This document shows, in pieces, positions 1 to 5,939 of a DNA stretch of 8,411 nt (within the stretch, counting starts at the first letter, position 1; each line of letters begins with the position of its first letter). The notes beneath the pieces were generated by a model that was given only the letters and a program-made list of their open reading frames with translations, searched no databases and had not been told where the DNA came from. Made by a program: the position numbers and the translations under genes. This stretch comes from Verrucomicrobiota bacterium (GTDB lineage Bacteria; Verrucomicrobiota; Verrucomicrobiia; Opitutales; Opitutaceae): the NCBI GenBank assembly GCA_003694825.1, contig RFJS01000408.1:1-8411 (forward strand), read 5' to 3'.

Positions 1-582
1 GACGATGCCGTCCGGCTCCTTCCAGGTCGCATCGACCGGACAGACGTTGACGCAGGGCGGCCAGTCGCACTGCTGGCACTGCACCGGCATGTAGTATTTG
101 TCCGGATGCGGGACGGGGTGGGTGTAGTTGACGTTTCCCTTTTCGAAATCGATCGCACCCTTCTGCATCTCGAAGACGCGGATGTAGCTGTTGCCGGAGG
201 GCCGGTCGTGATTGTTCTCCTTGTGGCAAGCCTCCGCACACTTGCGGCAGCCGACGCAGATGGAGAGGTTCAGCGCGTAGCCGAACTTCACGCCCGGCTG
301 CGGCTTCGGGTCGGTAATCTCGACATCGGCCCCGTAGTCGCGCTTCGTCTCTTCTTCGAGACGGGCGATGACGCGCGCCAGCTCCTCCTTCGAGAGCTCG
401 CGGTAGTGCTTTTGCAGAAACTCGTCGAGCGACATCTCGGCCGTCCAGCTCGCGACCGGCGCAATCGCCCGGGCAAAGGCGGCCGCGCCAAGCGTGGCCC
501 CGGCGACCTTCAGCGCCGTGCGGCGGTTCATGACCGGGCCACCCGTTGCCTCGTCCGGCGACTGGTTGCTGGGTTCATTCAT
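1..582 (-). CDS. Tat-exported 4Fe-4S ferredoxin-type electron transfer subunit (NrfC/DmsB-like), 3' part beyond window
   Basis: The gene is truncated by the left window edge; 194 codons are visible. Residues 19-25 read NRRTALK, followed by an Ala/Gly-rich hydrophobic stretch to about residue 43, which resembles a twin-arginine signal and suggests a periplasmic location. Two [4Fe-4S] motifs are visible. The first has Cys 109, 112, 115 and 119 (CVGCRKCAEAC). The second has Cys 169, 172, 177 and 181 (CQQCDWPPCVNVCP). Proteins of the NrfC/DmsB/PsrB type normally carry four such clusters, so two more are expected outside the window. These subunits usually pass electrons between an NrfD-type membrane quinol-binding subunit and a periplasmic redox partner. 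The ATG at 582 is preferred because a GGAG lies 10 nt upstream; an in-frame ATG at 591 has it only 1 nt away. The start overlaps the stop of the upstream cytochrome gene by 8 nt, implying one transcript and coupled translation. The family is clear; the exact subfamily and partner are not. Confidence 0.9.
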   Translation of the reverse strand, partial: MNEPSNQSPDEATGGPVMNRRTALKVAGATLGAAAFARAIAPVASWTAEMSLDEFLQKHYRELSKEELARVIARLEEETKRDYGADVEITDPKPQPGVKFGYALNLSICVGCRKCAEACHKENNHDRPSGNSYIRVFEMQKGAIDFEKGNVNYTHPVPHPDKYYMPVQCQQCDWPPCVNVCPVDATWKEPDGIV

Positions 583-1267
583 GGTCGACATGCTCCGTTT
601 GCTGTTGGGCTCGCTCCAGCTGCTGGCGGGCGCCCGGATCCTTCGGCTGGAAGACCGGCCTCACCTTCGGGAAGGCCGGCGCATGGGCGTCATGACAATC
701 GATGCAGTGATTGCGCCGACGCGGACCGCGGGAGAGATCCCAGTATCCGGTCATGCCGCCGTGCGATCCGTTGCGGTAGTCCCGGTATTGCGGACCGTGA
801 CACTGCGCGCACAGCATCATCGTATCCGGATAGGACAGACTCGATCCATCCGCCCGGCGCAGGGTGTCATAGTTCTCCGAATTATGGCAGCTCAGGCAGG
901 AGAGATCACCGTGGCGGTAGGTGAGGCCCTGGTGAAACTCGTCGAGCGCCTCGGCCGACCGCACCGAGACATCCGGCGCCCGCGTGGTGTGACAGGTCGA
1001 ACACGCGACCCGCGCGACCCGGTCCTGCCCATCGAGGCGCGCCAGCACCGTCGGCGTCTCCGGCCCCGGATTGATCTCGACCGGATAGAGACGCTCGCTC
1101 GACGACGCGCCTGCCGCCACCTCTTCTTCCGAAGGCGCGGCCGGACGACCGGCGCCCACTCCGTCGGCCGCGGCGTCACGCTCGCCAGCCCGGAGGATCG
1201 TCAGCACCAGAGCGACGGCCAGAGCAGCCATCACGGGGGTCAGTTTCGCGGCCCGGATCAGATTCAC
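575..1267 (-). CDS. Membrane-anchored tetraheme cytochrome c
   Basis: This 230-residue protein has one N-terminal hydrophobic segment (about residues 10-26), likely an uncleaved signal anchor or a Sec signal, then a Pro/Ala/Glu-rich linker and a heme domain. Four CXXCH motifs lie at residues 89-93 (CSTCH), 124-128 (CLSCH), 153-157 (CAQCH) and 188-192 (CIDCH). Four further histidines (112, 119, 169, 195) could supply distal ligands, giving four bis-His hemes. This fits a periplasmic electron carrier rather than an enzyme. It starts with GTG at 1267, because an in-frame TAA lies just upstream with no other usual start between; no good ribosome binding site is visible. An internal ATG at 1231 would cut into the hydrophobic segment. 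It overlaps the following iron-sulfur gene and diverges from the nap genes, so a role relaying electrons from that iron-sulfur protein towards NapB is plausible but inferred. It lacks the NapC/NrfH sequence pattern, so I do not call it napC. Confidence 0.88.
   Translation of the reverse strand: MNLIRAAKLTPVMAALAVALVLTILRAGERDAAADGVGAGRPAAPSEEEVAAGASSSERLYPVEINPGPETPTVLARLDGQDRVARVACSTCHTTRAPDVSVRSAEALDEFHQGLTYRHGDLSCLSCHNSENYDTLRRADGSSLSYPDTMMLCAQCHGPQYRDYRNGSHGGMTGYWDLSRGPRRRNHCIDCHDAHAPAFPKVRPVFQPKDPGARQQLERAQQQTEHVDHE
593..596 (-). promoter_or_regulatory. Ribosome binding site (GGAG) deciding the iron-sulfur gene start
   Basis: The minus strand reads GGAG at this point, 10 nt ahead of the ATG at 582 and only 1 nt ahead of the alternative ATG at 591. 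The spacing favours 582. It is one of the very few Shine-Dalgarno-like sequences before a gene in this window. Confidence 0.5.
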
Positions 1268-1360
1268 GCCGCCGAAAAAAGTGAAGTGAACGCCGCATTA
1301 CAAGAAAAAACTTTCTTTTTATCTTGAAACCGACGCCGGCGCCTGCACGATCCCGCAATC
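1268..1360. promoter_or_regulatory. Divergent intergenic region, likely bidirectional promoter for the nap genes and the cytochrome/iron-sulfur pair
   Basis: These 93 bp separate two head-to-head transcription units and contain the only strongly AT-rich stretch of the window (about 1271-1330), with runs of A and T and a GTGAA direct repeat (1281-1290). On the minus strand TGTAAT near 1297-1302 could be a -10 element; on the plus strand TTGAAA (1324-1329) resembles a -35 element. Neither has a convincing partner at standard spacing. I see no FNR site of the form TTGAT-N4-ATCAA. A promoter role rests on position and base composition. Confidence 0.55.
1301..1326. repeat. Short inverted repeat CAAGA-N16-TCTTG, possible operator
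   Basis: CAAGA at 1301-1305 is mirrored by TCTTG at 1322-1326, with centres 21 bp apart (about two helical turns), flanking A- and T-rich tracts. The symmetry and its place between divergent genes suit a dimeric regulator, but arms of 5 bp in AT-rich DNA can arise by chance. It does not match a consensus I know. Confidence 0.3.
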
Positions 1361-1651
1361 ATGCCCACGCCGTCGCCATCGGCACCGCCCACCGTCCATG
1401 GGCTCGTGATCACGCTGCAGGACGCCGAAGCCGCCACCGAGGCCTTCCGCGAACGGCTGCGCGCCCGTGCGGAATTCTACTTCGGCGAGCAGCACGGAAA
1501 GTGGCTTCCGGTCTCGGTGATCACCGACGCGCCCAGGGCCCTGCACGGATGGCTCGAACAGCAGCCCGAAATCGCCGCTGTCGATGTCGTTTTCGTCGAG
1601 ATCGACGCGCCGGATTCCACATCCGAAACATCCGCCCCCTCGATCTCCTGA
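1361..1651 (+). CDS. napD: NapD-like chaperone for NapA
   Basis: The product is a small acidic cytoplasmic protein of 96 residues. NapD proteins, about 90 residues long, bind the NapA twin-arginine signal peptide and hold back export until the molybdenum cofactor is in place. What shows this is the pattern: a beta strand beginning VHGLVITL (about residues 12-19), a helix, a second strand around KWLPVSVIT, a helix (PRALHGWLEQQPEI), and a last strand VDVVFVEI. This is the ferredoxin-like beta-alpha-beta layout of NapD, in which the motif near the end corresponds to the V-x-x-V-x-L-V-Y stretch of E. coli NapD. The gene lies 45 bp upstream of napA, which is the usual position. The N-terminal and C-terminal tails (Pro/Ser/Thr-rich) are likely disordered. 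No ribosome binding site is seen before the ATG. Sequence similarity is modest, so the call rests on fold pattern plus position. Confidence 0.8.
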   Translation: MPTPSPSAPPTVHGLVITLQDAEAATEAFRERLRARAEFYFGEQHGKWLPVSVITDAPRALHGWLEQQPEIAAVDVVFVEIDAPDSTSETSAPSIS

Positions 1652-1696
1652 CTCCGCAACCGCCCACCCAATCTCCGGAAAAACAGACCGATCATC

Positions 1697-4147
1697 ATGG
1701 CTATCAACCGACGCGAATTTCTTCTCTCCTCAGCCATGGCCGCGGCCACGGCCGTCGTCGCCCGGCGCGCCGGCGCCCGTCCCGCCGAAACCTCGCCCAC
1801 CGCTGTGACCACGGCGGACGGCATTCGCTGGGACAAGGCGCCATGCCGCTTCTGTGGCACCGGCTGCCACGTGCGCGTCGGTGTGCGCGACGGCCGCGTC
1901 GTCGCCATCCAGGGCGAGCGGCTCGCCGAGGTCAACAAGGGCCTGCTCTGCGTCAAGGGTTACCACGTGGGCGGCATCCTCTATGGCCGCGACCGCCTCA
2001 CCCAGCCGCTCCTGCGCCGCAACGGCAACCTCGAACCCATCTCCTGGGAGAGCGCCATCGACATTATCGCCCGCCGCATCATGGAGAAGCCCGAGAGCTT
2101 CGCCATCTACGGCAGCGGCCAGTGGACCATCCCGGAGGGCTACGCCGCGCAGAAGTTCATCAAAGGCGGACTGTCCAACAATCACATCGAGCCGAACGCC
2201 CGTCTCTGCATGGCCTCGGCCGTCACCGGGTTCCTCTCCACCTACGGCGTCGACGAGCCCGCCGGCTGCTATGACGACCTCGACAATGCCGACGTCGTCA
2301 TCATGTGGGGCAACAACCCCGCCGAGATGCACCCGGTGCTCTTCTCCCGCATCATCGACCGCGTCGCCCGCGGCGAGAAGGTCATGCTCATCGACATCGG
2401 CACCCGCCGCACCCGCACGACCGAGTTTTGCGACGAATACCTGCAGTTCCGCCCGCAGACCGACCTGGCCATCGCCAACGGCATCGCCCACCTCCTCATC
2501 AAAAACGACACCTGGGACAAGGAATTCGTCTCCAAATACTGCAACTTCCGCACCGACAACGATCCGCTCGATCTCTTCGGCCGTCCGTGCTCATTCGAGG
2601 AATACAAGAAACTCCTCGAGCCCTACACCCCCGAGCACGTCGAAAAGCTCTCCGGGGTGCCGGCCGAGAAGATTCGCATGCTCGCCGATCTCTTCGGCCG
2701 CCGCGATCTGCGCATCACCAGCCTCTGGTGCATGGGCATGAACCAGCACACCCGGGGCACCGCCATCAATCGCCTCGTCCACGGCATCCATCTGCTCAGC
2801 GGACACTTCGGCCGTCCCGGCGACGCCCCCACCTCGCTCACCGGCCAGCCCTCCGCCTGCGGCACCGCCCGCGAAGTCGGCACCCTCGCCCACCTGCTCC
2901 CCGGCGGACGCCTCGTCGCCAAGGAAGCCCACCGCCGCGACGCCGAGCGCATCTGGAACCTTCCCGAAGGCCGCATCAACCCCAGGCCCGGCTACCACAC
3001 CGTCCTGCTCTGGAACAAATTCTGCACTCCGACCGCCGAGGGCGGCGACATCTCCACAGTCTGGGTACAGGTGACCAACCCCGGCCAGTCCCTCCCCGAC
3101 CTGCACCGTCTCTTCCAGAGCAAGAAAGGCCTCGAGGACAAATTCCTCATCGTCTCTGAGGTCTACCCGACCGCCACGACGGAAATCGCCGACCTCATCC
3201 TCCCCGCCGCCATGTGGGTCGAGAAAAACGGCATCTTCGGCAACTCCGAGCGCCGCACCCAGCAGTGGTTCAAGATGGTCAATCCACCCGGCGACGCCCG
3301 CGACGACGCCTGGATGACCATCGCCGTGGCCCGCCGCCTCTTCGAACTCGGCCACCCCGGCATGCGCGACAAGGACGGCAACTTCATCTTCACCGTCCGC
3401 GACGAAAACGGCCGCGAAGTCCCGATCTGGGAGTGGGAACACTACTACGACGTCAACGTCGACCGCGCGCTCTACGAAGAGTACCGCCAGTTCTCCCGGC
3501 TCAAGCACAAGGACCTCGCCCCCTACGACGAGCTGGTCAAGGCGCGCGGCCTGCGCTGGCCCGTCGTCCAGCACGAAGACGGCACCTGGCACGAAACGCC
3601 CTTCCGCTTCTCCGAATTCTCCGATCCCTACGTAAAGAAGGGCGCCGGCATCCAGTTCTACCACTCCGTCACCAAAGACGACCGCGCCCTGATCTGGTTC
3701 TGCGCCTACGAACCGCCGCCGGAGCAGCCCGACGCCGACTTCCCCCTGTGGCTCTGCACCGGCCGCGTCCTCGAACACTGGCACACCGGCACCATGACCA
3801 TGCGCGTGCCCCAGCTGCGCAACGCCATGCCGAACGCCTACGTGGAAATGAACCTCGCCGACGCCGCCGCTCTCGGCCTGAAAAACGGCGACATTGCCGT
3901 CGTCGAATCCCGCCGCGGCCGCATCGAACTGCCCGTGTGGCTCGACGGCCGGGGCAAACCGCCCCCCGGCTCCGTCTTCGTCCCCTTCTTCGACGAACGC
4001 CTTCTCATCAACGAAGTCACCCTCGGCGAGACCTGCCCGATCTCCAAGGAACCCGACTACAAAAAGTGCGCCGTGCGCGTCTACCCGAAGGGCCGTCCCC
4101 CGGCCCGCCAGCCCGCCATCGGTGACCGCCCGGCCGACCGGATCTGA
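1697..4147 (+). CDS. napA: Periplasmic nitrate reductase catalytic subunit NapA
   Basis: NapA reduces nitrate to nitrite in the periplasm, using one [4Fe-4S] cluster and a Mo-bis-MGD cofactor. The product has 816 residues, close to E. coli NapA (about 828). It begins with a twin-arginine signal, NRREFLL at residues 4-10, then an Ala-rich stretch. The cluster ligands are Cys 50, 53, 57 and 85, followed by Lys 87, the conserved lysine between cluster and pterin. Cys 170, in NARLCMASAV, is the expected molybdenum ligand. The middle carries typical NapA stretches (MWGNNPAEMHP, QPSACGTAREVG, LPAAMWVEKNG, NSERRTQQW). The C-terminal molybdopterin-binding domain includes VLEHWHTGTMTMR and ends about 15 residues after a KKCAVRVYPKG stretch. 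The reading frame is intact and all key residues are present, so it should be active. Its TGA overlaps the ATG of the NapB-like gene (TGATG), suggesting translational coupling. No strong ribosome binding site is seen; the ATG is fixed by the Tat signal. Confidence 0.97.
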   Translation: MAINRREFLLSSAMAAATAVVARRAGARPAETSPTAVTTADGIRWDKAPCRFCGTGCHVRVGVRDGRVVAIQGERLAEVNKGLLCVKGYHVGGILYGRDRLTQPLLRRNGNLEPISWESAIDIIARRIMEKPESFAIYGSGQWTIPEGYAAQKFIKGGLSNNHIEPNARLCMASAVTGFLSTYGVDEPAGCYDDLDNADVVIMWGNNPAEMHPVLFSRIIDRVARGEKVMLIDIGTRRTRTTEFCDEYLQFRPQTDLAIANGIAHLLIKNDTWDKEFVSKYCNFRTDNDPLDLFGRPCSFEEYKKLLEPYTPEHVEKLSGVPAEKIRMLADLFGRRDLRITSLWCMGMNQHTRGTAINRLVHGIHLLSGHFGRPGDAPTSLTGQPSACGTAREVGTLAHLLPGGRLVAKEAHRRDAERIWNLPEGRINPRPGYHTVLLWNKFCTPTAEGGDISTVWVQVTNPGQSLPDLHRLFQSKKGLEDKFLIVSEVYPTATTEIADLILPAAMWVEKNGIFGNSERRTQQWFKMVNPPGDARDDAWMTIAVARRLFELGHPGMRDKDGNFIFTVRDENGREVPIWEWEHYYDVNVDRALYEEYRQFSRLKHKDLAPYDELVKARGLRWPVVQHEDGTWHETPFRFSEFSDPYVKKGAGIQFYHSVTKDDRALIWFCAYEPPPEQPDADFPLWLCTGRVLEHWHTGTMTMRVPQLRNAMPNAYVEMNLADAAALGLKNGDIAVVESRRGRIELPVWLDGRGKPPPGSVFVPFFDERLLINEVTLGETCPISKEPDYKKCAVRVYPKGRPPARQPAIGDRPADRI

Positions 4148-4998
4148 TGAGCGCGCCATCCTCCAGTCCCGTTCCGGGCCGCCGCCGCGGCATCCAGGCA
4201 GCGGCCATCGCCTCCGCCATCGCCCTCACCGTCGGCGCGAGCGGTTTCTTCATGGGTCTGAGAGCCACCTCGAAATCCACCCTCGAGCGTCGGCAGGCCC
4301 ACAGTCTCGATGCCTCCGGGGCCACGCCGGCCGAGACGCCACCGGCCGACGACGGCAGCGCACCGGTCGCCGTCGAATACGCGCGCCTTCGCGAGACCCC
4401 GATCCGGCCGAACACCGACTGGGTCAACGACCTCTCCAGGCTCGCCGCCCCCGAGCCTGCCCGCGTCTCCTTCACCCGCCTTTCGGAAGAGGAGCAGGCG
4501 CAAATCCGTCAGCGGCGCGTCTCCCGGCGCCAATACGACGGCGCTCCCCCGGTCTCCCCCCACCCGATCGACCAGGCCACCCCCGCCGCCTGCCTCCAGT
4601 GCCACGGCCGGCCCACCTTCATCTCCGGCATCGCCGTCCCGCAGATGAGCCACCAGATGCACGCCAACTGCATCCAGTGCCACGTCTCCGGAGTCGGCCC
4701 CACCAGCACCTGGCGTTCCCGGCCCGTCTCCCTTGCCGATGGCAACCGCTTCACCGGCAAGCCCCTGCCCGGCTACGGCGAACGCGCCTACCCGGGGGCA
4801 CCGCCCGTGATCCCGCACACCACCTGGATGCGGGAAAACTGCATGAGCTGCCACGGCCCCACCGGCACCAGCGCCCTGCGGACCACCCACCCGGAACGCG
4901 CCAACTGCCTCCAGTGCCACGCCACCCAGGCAACCGCGGACCAACGGCCCTCCCTCGCCGATTTCAGCAACCGCGTCCCGCCGCCCCTCCCTCGCTGA
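4147..4998 (+). CDS. napB: NapB-like tetraheme cytochrome c with duplicated diheme unit
   Basis: NapB passes electrons to NapA and is normally a soluble diheme cytochrome of about 150 residues. This one has 283 residues and four CXXCH motifs: 149-153 (CLQCH), 175-179 (CIQCH), 232-236 (CMSCH) and 254-258 (CLQCH). Two units repeat the NapB pattern: PPVSPH (134-139) before the first heme pair and PPVIPH (219-224) before the second, matching the PPMIPH of E. coli NapB. Non-motif histidines 139, 169 or 172, 224 and 248 can supply distal ligands for all four hemes. The N-terminus has Arg-rich residues 12-14 and then a hydrophobic segment (about 16-38) without an obvious cleavage site, so it may be membrane anchored. 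Residues 40-130 form a charged linker. It directly follows napA with a one-base overlap. Assignment to the NapB family is firm from pattern and position; the duplication and anchor are the unusual points. Confidence 0.88.
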   Translation: MSAPSSSPVPGRRRGIQAAAIASAIALTVGASGFFMGLRATSKSTLERRQAHSLDASGATPAETPPADDGSAPVAVEYARLRETPIRPNTDWVNDLSRLAAPEPARVSFTRLSEEEQAQIRQRRVSRRQYDGAPPVSPHPIDQATPAACLQCHGRPTFISGIAVPQMSHQMHANCIQCHVSGVGPTSTWRSRPVSLADGNRFTGKPLPGYGERAYPGAPPVIPHTTWMRENCMSCHGPTGTSALRTTHPERANCLQCHATQATADQRPSLADFSNRVPPPLPR

Positions 4999-5020
4999 CC
5001 CGCCGCTCTTTCAACCCGCG

Positions 5021-5431
5021 ATGACCCGACGCCGTTCAGGCCTCTCCCGCCGCGATTTCCTCGCCAGCCTCATCCCCGGCCGCCGCGGAAACGCCGCCGG
5101 CGCGCTCACCGCCTGGGTTTCCACTCCAGACGATCCCGGTGCGGACCAGTCGGCCGCCGCCCCCCCCGACACCGCTCCGATCGGCCAGCCGGATCCCCAG
5201 CGCCTCGCCGTCATCGCCGGCCGCTTCTGCCTCGCCTACCAGGGCACGCTCTGCTCGACCTGCCGCGAGCGTTGTCCTGTCGAAGGCGCCATCCTCATCG
5301 AAAGAGGGCTTCCCCGGGTCGATCCAACCCACTGCAACGGCTGCCGCGTCTGCCACGACGTCTGCCCGGCGCCGACCAACGCCATCCGCATCGTCCCACG
5401 GCCGACGCCGGCACCCTCCTCGCCATGCTGA
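5021..5431 (+). CDS. napF: Short NapF-like ferredoxin, two [4Fe-4S] motifs
   Basis: NapF is a cytoplasmic iron-sulfur protein that interacts with NapA and helps its cluster assembly. This product has 136 residues. Its second half matches the second half of E. coli NapF: CLAYQ followed by a C-x2-C-x3-C set (Cys 70, 78, 81, 85), then CNGCRVCHDVC (Cys 105, 108, 111, 115) with the typical CNGC start. The N-terminal SRRDFL (residues 9-14) recalls both the SRR of NapF and a Tat motif, but no long hydrophobic stretch follows, so I expect a cytoplasmic protein. Compared with E. coli NapF (about 164 residues, four Cys motifs), the first two motifs are missing and replaced by a Pro/Ala/Asp-rich linker (about 30-60). 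It lies 22 bp after the NapB-like gene, with no clear ribosome binding site. Its 3' end overlaps the next gene by 7 nt, which puts a Cys as the last residue. Confidence 0.82.
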   Translation: MTRRRSGLSRRDFLASLIPGRRGNAAGALTAWVSTPDDPGADQSAAAPPDTAPIGQPDPQRLAVIAGRFCLAYQGTLCSTCRERCPVEGAILIERGLPRVDPTHCNGCRVCHDVCPAPTNAIRIVPRPTPAPSSPC

Positions 5432-5751
5432 ACCTCCCCCAGCTCCAGCAAGCCAGCCTCGACCCCACCACCGTCGAGGCTCTCTTTCACGATCTCGCCA
5501 CCTGCACGCAGATCCTCGCCATCGTGCCGAAAACGGCGAGCCGCACCCACGTCGAACCCCGCAGCATCGACCTCGCCTCCGCCCGCGCCGGCCTCGCCGA
5601 TGGCACCTTCCGCGCCATCCAGATCCGCTACCGCTACGACGGCCGCGAGTGGTGCGACACCCTCATGCGCGGTCCCGACGGCGGACCCCGCATCGTGCGC
5701 ATCTGCACCGACGACATCGCCGCCTCCCTCCAGGACGCCCCGGCCTCCTGA
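5425..5751 (+). CDS. Unrecognised 108-residue protein, last gene of the nap cluster
   Basis: I do not recognise this family. The product is probably soluble: no signal peptide, membrane segment or heme motif. It begins with a helical region (about residues 4-26), continues to TCTQILAIVPKTAS, and ends with a likely beta-rich part containing AIQIRYRYDGREWCDTL (65-80), a Gly/Pro turn and PRIVRIC (88-94). Cysteines 27, 77 and 94 are isolated and do not form a known cluster motif. The start ATG lies inside the end of napF (ATGCTGA, 7-nt overlap), an arrangement that points to translational coupling and supports this ATG over upstream ones. Codon third positions are G/C-rich as in its neighbours, supporting real coding. 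By position it could be a Nap maturation or regulatory factor, but that is inference only; the sequence does not show a function. Confidence 0.75.
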   Translation: MLNLPQLQQASLDPTTVEALFHDLATCTQILAIVPKTASRTHVEPRSIDLASARAGLADGTFRAIQIRYRYDGREWCDTLMRGPDGGPRIVRICTDDIAASLQDAPAS

Positions 5752-5939
5752 CCGGCCCGCTTCGCCGTCAGCATCAGCGCGGCATCGTCGCTCGCCTCGC
5801 TTCGCGCCCCCCTCCCGTTGGCCAGTCTCGCCGCACACCGGGCCTTCCCGCCGACCCCGCAGACCTTCGTCGTCCCGGCCGGAAACCGCCAGCGCGCATC
5901 TTTCTCGCCGCCGGCGCCCCGATACCTCACCCTCCATCC

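Noticed and set aside
575..1267. Calling the tetraheme cytochrome NapC
   Set aside because: It has an N-terminal anchor and four hemes like NapC, but motif spacing and surrounding residues do not match the NapC/NrfH pattern, so the name was withheld.
106..1327. Plus-strand open frames across the cytochrome and iron-sulfur genes
   Set aside because: The minus strand carries four CXXCH motifs and two ferredoxin Cys motifs in order; the plus-strand products are Arg-rich without motifs.
1737..1748. Perfect 12-bp palindrome TGGCCGCGGCCA
   Set aside because: It lies inside the Ala-codon-rich part of the napA signal sequence, where GC-rich palindromes arise easily; no sign of a site.
2591..4159. 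Long open frame of 522 codons on the minus strand, antisense to napA
   Set aside because: It mirrors napA codon structure; long antisense frames are expected where third positions are nearly all G/C, and the protein is a Val/Gly/Asp/Glu-rich composition without any motif.
5139..5939. In-frame upstream extension of the larA-like gene through napF and the 108-residue gene
   Set aside because: The extension is Arg/Pro-rich shadow sequence over two genes with better evidence; family similarity starts after about 5940.
5752..5939. Possible gene or RNA in the 188-bp gap before the larA-like gene
   Set aside because: No frame with a family pattern, no clear hairpin with T run and no promoter motif could be seen.
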